A program made the translations under genes and the position numbers. The notes below the pieces were generated by a model. It was not told where the DNA came from, made no database searches, and was given only the letters and a program-made list of their open reading frames with translations. Shown here in pieces: positions 50,305 through 58,507 of a DNA stretch of 64,000 bases (position 1 is the first letter of the stretch; each line of letters opens with the position of its first letter). This DNA is from an uncultured Bacteroidales bacterium (GTDB lineage Bacteria; Bacteroidota; Bacteroidia; Bacteroidales; F082): assembly GCA_905234275.1 (NCBI GenBank), contig CAJOHD010000001.1, forward strand, positions 62,001 to 126,000. Direction: 5' to 3'.

Positions 50305-51438
50305 ATGAAGTACAGTTTAGTTAAAAACGACGCAAAGAGCAATGCACGCGCTGGTATCCTTACCACTGATCATGGTGATATCGAGACCCCGATTTTCATG
50401 CCGGTTGGCACGGTGGGAAGTGTGAAAGCCACGCATATCAGGGATTTGGAAGACGAGATAAAAGCCCAGATTATTCTTGGAAACACCTATCATCTCTACC
50501 TTCGTCCCGGCTTGGATGTGCTGCATGAATGCGGCGGTCTGCATCAGTTTAACGGCTGGCATCACCCGATTTTGACCGACAGCGGCGGTTTTCAGGTCTT
50601 CTCGTTGACAGATATCCGCAAGATGAAGGAGGAAGGTGTGGAGTTTCGCTCGCACATCGACGGCTCGAAACATCTGTTTACGCCAGAACGAGTGATGGAC
50701 ATCGAACGTACTATCGGAGCTGACATCATGATGGCTTTCGACGAGTGCGCGCCGGGTACTTCAGATTACAAATACGCTAAAGAAGCCATGGGTCGTACAC
50801 ACCGTTGGCTCGACAGATGCTTGAAACGCTTCAATGAGACTGAGCCGCAATATGGTTATTATCAGTCGCTTTTCCCTATCGTTCAGGGCTGCACCTATCG
50901 TGATTTGCGTGAGGAATCAGCGGAATTTATAGCTTCGAAGAATTGCGACGGTCATGCTATTGGCGGACTGGCAGTGGGCGAGCCGACAGAGGTGATGTAC
51001 GAGATGATCGAGGTGGTGAACGCCATTTTGCCTAAGGATAAACCAAGATATCTGATGGGCGTGGGCACTCCGGCTAATATTTTGGAGGCTATCTCACGTG
51101 GTGTCGATATGTTCGACTGTGTGATGCCTACCAGAAACGGCCGTAACGGCATGATTTTCACGTCAGAAGGCATAATAAACATCAAAAACGAACGTTGGAA
51201 ATACGACTTCTCGCCAATTGATGAAAACGGTAGCGTTTTTGTGGATAAGCAGTATTCTAAAGCATATCTGCGCCATCTTATTATCTCGAAAGAGATCCTC
51301 GGCCCGATGATTGCGACGGTGCATAACCTCGGTTTTTACCTCTGGTTGGTGCGCGAGGCGAGAAAACACATCATCGAAGGCGACTTCACCGAATGGCGTG
51401 ACATGATGCTTCCAAAAGTGATGAACAGAATATCGTAA
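50305..51438 (+). CDS. tgt: tRNA-guanine transglycosylase
   Basis: Exchanges guanine-34 of GUN-anticodon tRNAs for a queuosine precursor. The 377 residues contain TPIFMPVGTVGSVKATH, GNTYHLYLRPG, the first catalytic Asp in LTDSGGFQVFSL, FRSHIDGSKHLFTPE, QGCTYRDLREESAEFIAS, GGLAVGEPTEVMYEM and the nucleophile region VDMFDCVMPTRNGRNG. The C-terminal zinc site of most Tgt enzymes (CxCxxC plus His) is not present: the stretch reads PIDENGSVFVDKQYSKAYLRHL. I recall similar zinc-less sequences in other Bacteroidota. It precedes the lptF/G-type gene closely. Confidence 0.94.
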   Translation: MKYSLVKNDAKSNARAGILTTDHGDIETPIFMPVGTVGSVKATHIRDLEDEIKAQIILGNTYHLYLRPGLDVLHECGGLHQFNGWHHPILTDSGGFQVFSLTDIRKMKEEGVEFRSHIDGSKHLFTPERVMDIERTIGADIMMAFDECAPGTSDYKYAKEAMGRTHRWLDRCLKRFNETEPQYGYYQSLFPIVQGCTYRDLREESAEFIASKNCDGHAIGGLAVGEPTEVMYEMIEVVNAILPKDKPRYLMGVGTPANILEAISRGVDMFDCVMPTRNGRNGMIFTSEGIINIKNERWKYDFSPIDENGSVFVDKQYSKAYLRHLIISKEILGPMIATVHNLGFYLWLVREARKHIIEGDFTEWRDMMLPKVMNRIS

Positions 51439-51456
51439 GTATTGAATATCAACACA

Positions 51457-52530
51457 ATGAGAAAATTAGACTGGTATATTTTTAGGAAATTCATTGGCAC
51501 ATTCTTCTTTGCCATCAGTCTGCTTATTGTGGTGGTGATAGTGTTTGACGTGTCGGAAAACGTTGACAGTTTCATTAAAAACCACGCTTCGCTTTATGAA
51601 GTTGTTTTTCATTTTTATATTCCGTTTATCCCTTATTTTATTAACCTTTTCATATATCTGTTCACTTTTATTTCGGTGATTTTCTTCACCTCGAAGATGG
51701 CGGGGCATACAGAGATTATCGCGATTCTCAGCAGCGGCATCAGTTTCAGGAGGTTTTTGTGGCCATATATGATGGCGGCTCTGCTTCTTGCCGGAAGTTC
51801 GTTCTATCTCGGTAACTTCTTGATTCCCAGGATGGATACGGTGCGCCGCACGTTCAAAAACACTTATATGGAAAACCTGATGAAGAGTTCGGGGCAGAAC
51901 ATTCACGTTCAGATTGGAAAGGGCGTTTATGCCTACATGTCGAATTACGATATGAAACGCGCCACAGGTTATAAATTCACTTTGGAAAAGTTTGATGATC
52001 ATACACTTGAGTATAAGTTAAGTTCAGATAAAATCGTTTACGACACGCTTCGTGACCAGTGGCATATCTACAACTATGTCGAGTATTATTTCCTTCCTGA
52101 GGAGAAACTTGATCGAGGTAAGGTTAAGGACACCACTCTGACGATGAAACCCTCTGATTTTTATTTCGTTAAGGAAGATTTTGAGGAGATGAACCTCATC
52201 GAATTGAATAGATATATCGACGAACAACATGCCAAAGGCGCTGAAAATATTCTGCCTTACGAAATTGAGAAGAATAAACGTCTGGCATCGCCTGCCGCCA
52301 TTATCATTCTGACGATTATTGGCGCGTCGCTTTCGAGTCGTAAGACTCGAGGTGGCATGGGAATCAACCTCGGAATAGGCATAACCATCACTTTTGCGTA
52401 TATTTTGTTCCTCGAATTCTTCAGAGTCTTCGCCATTTCCGGAGTGATTTCTCCATTCTTGGCGGGCTGGCTGCCGAACATCATCTTTGCGACGATAGGT
52501 GTTTATTTCTTGGCAAAAGCACCGAAATAA
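51457..52530 (+). CDS. LptF/LptG family permease (YjgP/YjgQ)
   Basis: A membrane subunit of the LPS exporter that works with LptB. About 357 residues from the ATG at 51457 (MRKLDWYIFRKFIGTFFFA); an upstream TTG at 51442 is less likely. Three helices lie in the N-terminal part, then SKMAGHTEIIAILSSGISFRRFLWPYMMAA (the coupling-helix region touching LptB), a periplasmic beta-jellyroll (about 130-260) and three more helices (AIIILTIIGASLSSRKTRGGMGINLGIGITITFAYI). Only one such permease gene is in the window, so the second subunit must lie elsewhere. Probably co-transcribed with tgt. Confidence 0.9.
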   Translation: MRKLDWYIFRKFIGTFFFAISLLIVVVIVFDVSENVDSFIKNHASLYEVVFHFYIPFIPYFINLFIYLFTFISVIFFTSKMAGHTEIIAILSSGISFRRFLWPYMMAALLLAGSSFYLGNFLIPRMDTVRRTFKNTYMENLMKSSGQNIHVQIGKGVYAYMSNYDMKRATGYKFTLEKFDDHTLEYKLSSDKIVYDTLRDQWHIYNYVEYYFLPEEKLDRGKVKDTTLTMKPSDFYFVKEDFEEMNLIELNRYIDEQHAKGAENILPYEIEKNKRLASPAAIIILTIIGASLSSRKTRGGMGINLGIGITITFAYILFLEFFRVFAISGVISPFLAGWLPNIIFATIGVYFLAKAPK

Positions 52531-52568
52531 TTTTTTTCAACAAATAGTTATTTTTTTAAAAATTTTCG

Positions 52569-52576
52569 TATTTTAG
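52569..52576 (+). promoter_or_regulatory. Imperfect -7 box (TATTTTAG) for the dNK-kdsB unit
   Basis: TATTTTAG differs by one base from the usual box and precedes the ATG at 52595 by 18 bases. Confidence 0.4.
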
Positions 52577-52594
52577 CGAAAAATTTGGAGTATT

Positions 52595-53206
52595 ATGCAT
52601 ATTGCTATAGCTGGAAATATCGGGTCTGGAAAGACGACGTTAACTCGCTTATTATCAAAGCATTTCGGATGGAAGCCTCATTTCGAGGAGGTGGATAACA
52701 ATCCATATCTGGAGAGTTTTTACGAAGATATGAAACGCTGGTCGTTCAATCTGCAGATTTATTTCTTGAACAGCCGTTTCCGTCAGGTGATGGACATCCG
52801 CAAGAGTGGCGACGACATTATTCAGGACCGCACGATTTACGAGGATGCATACATTTTTGCTGCTAACCTTTACGACATGGGATTGATGGAAACCCGCGAC
52901 TATCAGAACTATCAGCAGCTTTTCGAGCTGATGAGCTCTTTCCTGCAGGCACCTGATTTGCTGATTTACCTGCGAGCCAGCGTCCCGACATTGGTGCGCC
53001 AGATCCAGAAACGTAACCGCGACTACGAGCAGTCGATCCGTCTCGACTACCTGAAGGCTCTGAATAAACGTTACGAAAATTGGATTTCCAATTATAACAA
53101 AGGCAAACTCCTGATTATTGAGAGTGACGATATCGACTTGGAAAAACCTGAGGATTTGAGCATCGTCATCGAACAGATTAACGGTTCATTAAACGGATTG
53201 TTCTGA
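52595..53206 (+). CDS. Deoxynucleoside kinase
   Basis: Salvages deoxynucleosides to monophosphates. The 203 residues show the P-loop MHIAIAGNIGSGKTTL at the extreme N-terminus, the EEVDNNPYLESFYED substrate segment, the DRTIYEDAYIFA (DRS-like) motif, and the LID region RQIQKRNRDYEQSIRLDYLKALNKRYENWI with its Arg residues. This matches the Bacteroidota dNK family related to dGK/dCK; the preferred base cannot be told. kdsB follows two bases after the stop. Confidence 0.9.
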   Translation: MHIAIAGNIGSGKTTLTRLLSKHFGWKPHFEEVDNNPYLESFYEDMKRWSFNLQIYFLNSRFRQVMDIRKSGDDIIQDRTIYEDAYIFAANLYDMGLMETRDYQNYQQLFELMSSFLQAPDLLIYLRASVPTLVRQIQKRNRDYEQSIRLDYLKALNKRYENWISNYNKGKLLIIESDDIDLEKPEDLSIVIEQINGSLNGLF

Positions 53207-53208
53207 TT

Positions 53209-53934
53209 ATGAAGATTTTAGGAATTATTCCTGCAAGATATGGCTCGACTCGTTTCGAGGGTAAACCACTGGCGCTGATTAACGGCAAGATGATGATTCA
53301 GCGTGTTTATGAACAGGCTAAGAAAGCTGACAAACTCTCGGAAGTGGTCGTTGCCACTGATGATGAGCGTATCTACAATGCGGTGGTTGGTTTTGGTGGC
53401 AAGGCCGTGATGACATCGACAAACCATAAAAGCGGCACTGACCGTTGCTGCGAGGTGGTCGATAAAATCGGCAAAGGCTTCGATGCAGTGATTAACATTC
53501 AAGGTGATGAGCCATACATCAACCCGCTGCAGATCAATCAGATAGCGGAGCTGATTTCGGATAAGGACACACCGTTGGCATCGCTTTGCAAGCCGGTTTA
53601 TGACGAAGAGGAACTGAAAAGTCCTAACGCAGTGAAAGTGGTGTTTGATAAAAACGGTAAGGCGTTGTATTTCAGCAGGTTTGCCATTCCGTATCTGAGA
53701 AATCAGGTGGAGCGCACGTTTTACAAGCATATTGGTATATATGCGTATAAATGCGATGTGTTGAAGAAAGTTGCGGCACTTCCACAGTCGGGACTGGAGT
53801 TGGCAGAGTCGCTGGAGCAGTTGCGCTGGCTAGAAAACGGTTACACTGTCCGCATGGGAGTGACAGAATTTGAGAGTTTTTCGGTCGATGTGCCGGATGA
53901 CATTGTGAAAATTGAGAAAATTTTTAAAGAATGA
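53209..53934 (+). CDS. kdsB: CMP-Kdo synthetase
   Basis: Activates Kdo with CTP for transfer by WaaA. The 241 residues show ILGIIPARYGSTRFEGKPLA with the nucleotide-binding loop, VVVATDDERIYNAV, MTSTNHKSGTDRCCEVV, INIQGDEPYINPLQI with the metal-binding Asp, and KHIGIYAYKCDVLKKVAALPQSGLELAESLEQLRWLENGY. Length and motifs are standard. The stop overlaps the next gene by four bases. Confidence 0.94.
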   Translation: MKILGIIPARYGSTRFEGKPLALINGKMMIQRVYEQAKKADKLSEVVVATDDERIYNAVVGFGGKAVMTSTNHKSGTDRCCEVVDKIGKGFDAVINIQGDEPYINPLQINQIAELISDKDTPLASLCKPVYDEEELKSPNAVKVVFDKNGKALYFSRFAIPYLRNQVERTFYKHIGIYAYKCDVLKKVAALPQSGLELAESLEQLRWLENGYTVRMGVTEFESFSVDVPDDIVKIEKIFKE

Positions 53935-54986
53935 TTATAAAAGCTATATCTGAATTATTATTTGACCACGAGTGCGTGATTGTGCCGGAGTTTGGAGCTT
54001 TCATCTCGAAGGAAACCCCAGCTACCCTTGATTATGTCAACCATATTTTGACACCTCCGTCGAAGGAAGTGGCATTCAACGGACAGCTGCTCACCGACGA
54101 CGGCCTGCTCATTGGCTATGTGGCAAAGAAACAAGGCGTTTCCATGACAGAGGCGTCAAGGATGGTGCATGATTTTTCAATGCGCAGTCTCGCAGTCATC
54201 GATGCAAGTGGCATTATACGACTCGATGGTCTTGGAGTGCTTAGCCGTGTCAACGACAGAGACTACGTCTTCCAACTTGATGAGAATATGAATCTTCTTG
54301 GCGACGCTTATGGTCTGACCACACTCAAAGCACAGCCGATTTACAGAAGAGAGACATATAAGCAGATCGCTGAACAGATTGCAACCGAGCAGAAGAAGAA
54401 GAAAAACACCTTGATGACGGTTCGTGAGGAAGAGAAAGTAGTGAAACCGCATCATGTGAACCGCTATAATTACAAGTGGTTCCGTGCGGCAGCCTACTCG
54501 ATGATGATAGCCATGGTGCTAGTGTTGCTCGGTTGGGGCGCTGACAAGAGCGACTCAAAGTTCGCCTCATGGAACCCGTTGTTCTATTCTTCACCTAACG
54601 AGTTCGTAGTCAAGCATTTAAGTGCAAAGACAGATGTTGCCAATATCGAGTTCTTTTCTCCTTTGGAACTGAATCTGCCATTGTTTAAGACAGAAGTGAA
54701 TTATCTGCAACCTCGTGATTTTGAAGTGGTAAAGACAGTTGCTCCTGTTGATCCGAATAGTTATTATATTATTGGAGCTTCTGTTAAAAGTGAGGCTGCT
54801 GCTCAGAAATGTGTGAAAGATTTCCAGAAACTTGGTTTTGAAGAGGCAACAGCGCTTCCGATGAATGACAAAGGTAATGTGCGTGTGGCTTACGAATTAG
54901 TTATGGGTAAGGATGCTGCACTGAGACGTCTGGAAATCATAAAAGAAGATTATAACGAAGCCGCTTGGCTGTTACGTAAAAAATAA
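53931..54986 (+). CDS. Membrane protein with HU-like (CCDC81) and SPOR domains
   Basis: A 351-residue protein with three parts. Residues 1-130 (ISELLFDHECVIVPEFGAFISKETPATLDY...VAFNGQLLTDDGLL) form the HU-CCDC81-type domain of Bacteroidota SPOR proteins. A membrane helix follows (AAAYSMMIAMVLVLLGWG, about 185-202). The last about 75 residues are a SPOR domain (SYYIIGASVKSEAAAQKCVKDFQKLGFEEAT), which binds peptidoglycan without stem peptides, typically at the septum. Probably a cell-division or envelope protein in the inner membrane. It overlaps kdsB by four bases and precedes trmB by four. Confidence 0.82.
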   Translation: MIIKAISELLFDHECVIVPEFGAFISKETPATLDYVNHILTPPSKEVAFNGQLLTDDGLLIGYVAKKQGVSMTEASRMVHDFSMRSLAVIDASGIIRLDGLGVLSRVNDRDYVFQLDENMNLLGDAYGLTTLKAQPIYRRETYKQIAEQIATEQKKKKNTLMTVREEEKVVKPHHVNRYNYKWFRAAAYSMMIAMVLVLLGWGADKSDSKFASWNPLFYSSPNEFVVKHLSAKTDVANIEFFSPLELNLPLFKTEVNYLQPRDFEVVKTVAPVDPNSYYIIGASVKSEAAAQKCVKDFQKLGFEEATALPMNDKGNVRVAYELVMGKDAALRRLEIIKEDYNEAAWLLRKK

Positions 54987-54990
54987 AGCT

Positions 54991-55653
54991 GTGGGAAAGA
55001 AAAACAAACTGGAGCGTTTTGCCGAATGTAAGACTTTCGAGAATCTTTTCGAATATTCGTTCGAGCGTATCAAGGAGGAAGGATTCCCTTTGAAAGGCAA
55101 ATGGCATGAGTTTTTCGGCAACGACAACCCAATAGTTCTCGAACTCGGCTGCGGCAAAGGCGAATATACCATCGGACTTGCGAAGGCGCATCCCGACATT
55201 AATTATATAGGTGTCGATATCAAAGGCGCGAGGATGTGGGTCGGATTGAAGCAAGGTATCGCGGAAGGCCTGAAAAACGTGGCATTTGTGCGCACTCGCA
55301 TCGAGCTGATCGAGCATTTCTTCGGCGAGAATGAAGTCGATGAGATTTGGATTACCTTCCCGGATCCGCAGATTCTGAAAGCCCGCAAACGTCTCACTGC
55401 CCCGATTTATCTCGAGAGATACAAGACGTTTTTGAAGAATGACAGCTATATCAACCTGAAAACCGACAGCGACCTGCTTTACGACTTCACTTTGGATGTG
55501 GTGAAAGAGGCTGGATATCCTGTCATTTACAACTATACAGACCTGTATGCCAACGACGATGAACTCGAGGTGAAAAACATTCGCACCTATTACGAGTCGA
55601 TGTGGCTGAAGCAGGGATTAACTATTAAATATCTGAAATTCAAAGTGAAATAA
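54991..55653 (+). CDS. trmB: tRNA (guanine-N7-)-methyltransferase
   Basis: Makes m7G46 in tRNA using S-adenosylmethionine. The 220 residues start with GTG (MGKKNKLERFAECKTF) and show the SAM motif LELGCGKGEYTIGLA, the acidic VDIKGARMWVG, ENEVDEIWITFPDPQ (the TrmB-specific FPDPW-like motif, here with Gln), RLTAPIYLERYKTFL and KTDSDLLYDFTLDVV. Fourth gene of the dNK-kdsB-SPOR-trmB run. A family A repeat begins eight bases after its stop. Confidence 0.92.
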   Translation: MGKKNKLERFAECKTFENLFEYSFERIKEEGFPLKGKWHEFFGNDNPIVLELGCGKGEYTIGLAKAHPDINYIGVDIKGARMWVGLKQGIAEGLKNVAFVRTRIELIEHFFGENEVDEIWITFPDPQILKARKRLTAPIYLERYKTFLKNDSYINLKTDSDLLYDFTLDVVKEAGYPVIYNYTDLYANDDELEVKNIRTYYESMWLKQGLTIKYLKFKVK

Positions 55654-55660
55654 ATAGGAT

Positions 55661-55690
55661 TGTCATTTCGAGCGAAGTCGAGAAATCTCC
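55661..55690. repeat. Family A repeat between trmB and pcm
   Basis: TGTCATTTCGAGCGAAGTCGAGAAATCTCC, the simplest complete copy. It separates the convergent trmB and pcm genes by a few bases on each side. Confidence 0.75.
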
Positions 55691-55695
55691 GACAT

Positions 55696-56355
55696 TTAAT
55701 CTCTACCAATATCTTTTAACATCGGCACGAACCTACAATCACCGAACTCCTCGCGGAGCATGGTGCCATCGGGTTGTTTCGTGAGTCGCAGCATTATCTG
55801 TTTGCTGGCGTCCATCTCATCATTGAGCGGAATTACCATGATGCCGCCTGTTTTCAATTGATCCACAAGAGCTTGCGGTATCTCAGGAGCTGCTGCGGTG
55901 ATTAAAACGCGGTCGAAAGGAGCGAAGGTTGGCAGACCTTTGTTGCCGTCGCCGAGGAAGGTCTTGATATTATAAGGAAACTCTGCCAAAAACGGCTTTG
56001 TCTTCATGTAAAGGTTGCGTTGGCGCTCGATGGTAAACACCTTCGCGCCCATCTGTGCGAGTATGCATGCCTGATAGCCCGAACCAGTACCAATTTCAAG
56101 CACTTTCATGCCTTTGGTCACGTTAAGAAGCTGGCTCTGCATCGCCACTGTGAACGGCTGCGAGATGGTCTGTCCGGAACCGATAGGGAAGGCCTTGTCC
56201 TGATAGGCAAACTCCACAAACATCGATTCGAGGAAGACATGACGTGGCACGGTGCCTATCGCATCGAGCACATGAACATCCGTAATGCCTTTATCCTTAA
56301 GCACTTGCACCAAGTTTTGGCGCATCCCTTTATGACGATAATTGTCTTCCTGCAT
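55696..56355 (-). CDS. pcm: Protein-L-isoaspartate O-methyltransferase
   Basis: Repairs isoaspartyl residues by methylation with SAM. The 219 residues contain PRHVFLESMFVEFAYQDKAFPIGSGQTISQPFTVAMQ (the family-specific GSGQTISQP motif), SAM motif VLEIGTGSGYQACILAQMG, FTIERQRNLYMKTKPFL, GDGNKGLPTFAPFDRVLITAAAPEIPQALVDQLKTGGIMVIPL. The C-terminal tail ends near FGDCRFVPML. Monocistronic, with its own promoter. Confidence 0.94.
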   Translation of the reverse strand: MQEDNYRHKGMRQNLVQVLKDKGITDVHVLDAIGTVPRHVFLESMFVEFAYQDKAFPIGSGQTISQPFTVAMQSQLLNVTKGMKVLEIGTGSGYQACILAQMGAKVFTIERQRNLYMKTKPFLAEFPYNIKTFLGDGNKGLPTFAPFDRVLITAAAPEIPQALVDQLKTGGIMVIPLNDEMDASKQIMLRLTKQPDGTMLREEFGDCRFVPMLKDIGRD

Positions 56356-56372
56356 GAAGTTGTTTTATTTTG

Positions 56373-56380
56373 CAAATATA
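56373..56380 (-). promoter_or_regulatory. -7 box (TATATTTG) for pcm
   Basis: TATATTTG on the minus strand, 17 bases before the pcm ATG. Confidence 0.6.
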
Positions 56381-56390
56381 ATATAATTTT

Positions 56391-56415
56391 TAGTCTTGAG
56401 TCTTTAGTTTTTAGA
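56391..56415. repeat. Short seven-base-period repeat
   Basis: AGTCTTG-AGTCTTT-AGTTTTT-AG, the same unit type as at 31282-31350, running directly into the stem-loop element that starts at 56416. Confidence 0.5.
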
Positions 56416-56490
56416 CATTTTTAATGCCCTTTGCAGAAATGCGACCTACCACAGGGTACTGTGTGCATTTCGAAAAGGGTGTTAAAAATG
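56416..56490. repeat. Stem-loop element, copy 3 (complete)
   Basis: A 75-base element with outer arms CATTTTTAATGCCCTTT and AAAGGGTGTTAAAAATG (nearly complementary) and inner arms GAAATGCG and GCATTTC. It lies upstream of the promoter of the oxidoreductase gene; an open frame through it is not the real start. Confidence 0.8.
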
Positions 56491-56512
56491 TATATTTATC
56501 TAAACTTTTTTG

Positions 56513-56520
56513 TATTTTTG
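56513..56520 (+). promoter_or_regulatory. -7 box (TATTTTTG) for the oxidoreductase gene
   Basis: TATTTTTG lies 14 bases before the ATG at 56535. Confidence 0.6.
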
Positions 56521-56534
56521 CAAAAATTTTTGAT

Positions 56535-57530
56535 ATGTTAAAAATAGGCGTTTTAGGTGCAGGTCATCTTGGAAAGATTCACATTAACTGCATCAAACAG
56601 ATTGAAAAATATAAGCTGGTCGGTTTTTATGATCAGGATGAAAATACAGCAAAAAGAGTGGCAGCTGATGCCAATGTAAAAAACTATACTTCTATAGACG
56701 AACTTATTGATTCTGTTGACGTTGTGGACATCGTCACACCTACGATAGCTCATTTCGAGTGTGCTTCGAAGGCGATAGCAAAAGGCAAGAACGTGTTTGT
56801 CGAGAAGCCTATCGTTGCTACTGTTGACGAGGCTAACAAGCTCATCGCAATGGCGAAGAAAGCTAACGTGAAGGTTCAGGTGGGACATGTTGAGCGTTTC
56901 AACCCGGCATTCATCGCTGCTGAGCCGCATATCGACGACCCGGTGTTTATCGAGGTGCATCGTTTGGCGCTGTACAACCCACGTGGCTGTGATGTGCCTG
57001 TCGTCTTGGATCTTACTGTACATGATATCGATATTCTTCTCACAATAGTGAAATCCCCAATAAAATCTATCAATGCCAGCGGCGTGTCCATCGTCAGCCC
57101 GACACCTGATATCATCACTGCAAGACTTGAGTTTGAGAACGGAGCTGTTGCGAACCTCACCACAAGCCGCATCTCGCTGAAAAATATGCGTAAGTTCCGT
57201 ATCTTCCAAAACGGCGCATACATCACCATGGATTTCATGGAGAAAAAGGCTGATATCGTTAGAGTCGAGGACGTGAACGGCAATGTCGGTCCATTCGACA
57301 TGACCATAGCGCTTCCTGACGGCACGGAGAAGAAGATTTCTGTCGAGGAGCTTGAGACAAATCAGATTAATGCCATCAAAACTGAGCTGGAACGCTTCCA
57401 CGATGCCATCGTGACGAACACCGAACCGCCTGTGACAATCGAGGATGGCGTTGAGGTTCTTAAGGTTGCATATCAGATTCTCGACGAAATTGACAAGCAT
57501 AAAAATCAGTTAAAAAAACATTTGAAATAA
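56535..57530 (+). CDS. Gfo/Idh/MocA family oxidoreductase
   Basis: An NAD(P)-dependent oxidoreductase of 331 residues. The start is the ATG at 56535, giving MLKIGVLGAGHLGKIHINC, a Rossmann GxGxxG site at the N-terminus; earlier in-frame codons lie in a repeat and the promoter. The EKP motif is present (GKNVFVEKPIVATVDEANKL), followed by VGHVERFNPAF and LDLTVHDIDILL (catalytic His region). The substrate, probably a sugar or sugar nucleotide, cannot be assigned. A lipoprotein and a sugar transferase follow in the same direction, which fits a surface polysaccharide role. Confidence 0.88.
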   Translation: MLKIGVLGAGHLGKIHINCIKQIEKYKLVGFYDQDENTAKRVAADANVKNYTSIDELIDSVDVVDIVTPTIAHFECASKAIAKGKNVFVEKPIVATVDEANKLIAMAKKANVKVQVGHVERFNPAFIAAEPHIDDPVFIEVHRLALYNPRGCDVPVVLDLTVHDIDILLTIVKSPIKSINASGVSIVSPTPDIITARLEFENGAVANLTTSRISLKNMRKFRIFQNGAYITMDFMEKKADIVRVEDVNGNVGPFDMTIALPDGTEKKISVEELETNQINAIKTELERFHDAIVTNTEPPVTIEDGVEVLKVAYQILDEIDKHKNQLKKHLK

Positions 57531-57577
57531 AACAATATTTGTAATTTAACTTCGTTAAAAACAAAAAAAGGCTGCCT

Positions 57578-58507
57578 ATGAAGAGTCTTCGTTACATATT
57601 TTTGTTTGCTATAGTATTATCGTTGTTTTCGTGTAATAAATTCAAGGGAAGTCAGGAAATTCCCGCCTATCTGCGCATTGAGCCGTGGACTCTGACTACA
57701 AATTATGAGATTGAAGGCGCTGCAACGCAAGCCATCACCGACGCTTGGGTTTATATCAACGGTAGTTTACACGGCTGTTTTGAATTCAAAAATCATGATG
57801 ACGGCTTGTATACAATGATTCCGCTTCTTGAAAAAGGCGAGAAGACAGTGCAGCTTTATCCTGGCGTTAAGATGAACGGCATAGCATCGACAAGAATTCA
57901 ATATCCTTTTTATCAGCCTTATAAATTCAAACATACCTTTGTGGAAGGTGAGATCGGGACAGTGGCTCCGTCGACGAAATATTATAATATCGACACCGTC
58001 ACAGATCTGCATTTCAAGCTTATGGAGGATTTTGAAGAGATCAACAATATCAAGTTTTTCAGTATCGACACAACTTATGCGCCGCTTACCCAAATCAGTC
58101 ATCGCACAGATCCTAATGCTTGGATGGATCCGCTTGACACAATAAATCACTATCGCTCGGGTCATATTCACGTGGGTGACAGCATAAGACGTTTCTGGAT
58201 AGCCAGTGGCGAGTTGCACAATCTTCCAAGCGCCGGCAACTATGTCATGATGGAGGTTGATTATAAGTGTGATAAGGAAATGTGTATCGGAATGTATATC
58301 AAGTCTTCGCAGAACGGGTTGCAGTACAAGGATTTATATTATCTCAAGGCGACAGATACATGGAAAAAAGCTTATATCAATTTCAGCCCTACAGTAACCG
58401 ACAATTACTTCGCTGATTATTTTAAGGTTTATTTCAGGAGTGATTTTTCTGGTAATGAGACAGCTGATTTTTATTTCGACAATATTAAATTGATTTATCT
58501 TGAGTAA
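57578..58507 (+). CDS. Lipoprotein, possibly linked to polysaccharide export
   Basis: A 309-residue protein with leader MKSLRYIFLFAIVLSLFSC (Cys19). The mature part is predominantly beta: IPAYLRIEPWTLTTNYEIEGAATQAITDAWVYINGSLHGCFE resembles an immunoglobulin-like domain, and the C-terminal half (MEVDYKCDKEMCIGMYIKSS ... WKKAYINFSPTV ... YFKVYFRSDFSG ... FYFDNIKLIYL) has a jellyroll, carbohydrate-binding-like pattern. Function unknown. Its last eight bases overlap the start of the sugar transferase, pointing to joint expression. Confidence 0.72.
   Translation: MKSLRYIFLFAIVLSLFSCNKFKGSQEIPAYLRIEPWTLTTNYEIEGAATQAITDAWVYINGSLHGCFEFKNHDDGLYTMIPLLEKGEKTVQLYPGVKMNGIASTRIQYPFYQPYKFKHTFVEGEIGTVAPSTKYYNIDTVTDLHFKLMEDFEEINNIKFFSIDTTYAPLTQISHRTDPNAWMDPLDTINHYRSGHIHVGDSIRRFWIASGELHNLPSAGNYVMMEVDYKCDKEMCIGMYIKSSQNGLQYKDLYYLKATDTWKKAYINFSPTVTDNYFADYFKVYFRSDFSGNETADFYFDNIKLIYLE

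Noticed and set aside
56424..56534. An upstream start for the oxidoreductase, adding 37 residues
   Set aside because: The extra codons run through a repeat element and the -7 promoter box, and the Rossmann motif starts at once from the ATG at 56535.
56553..57500. A 315-codon open frame antisense to the oxidoreductase gene
   Set aside because: No signal, domain or promoter; the sense strand encodes a clear Gfo/Idh protein.
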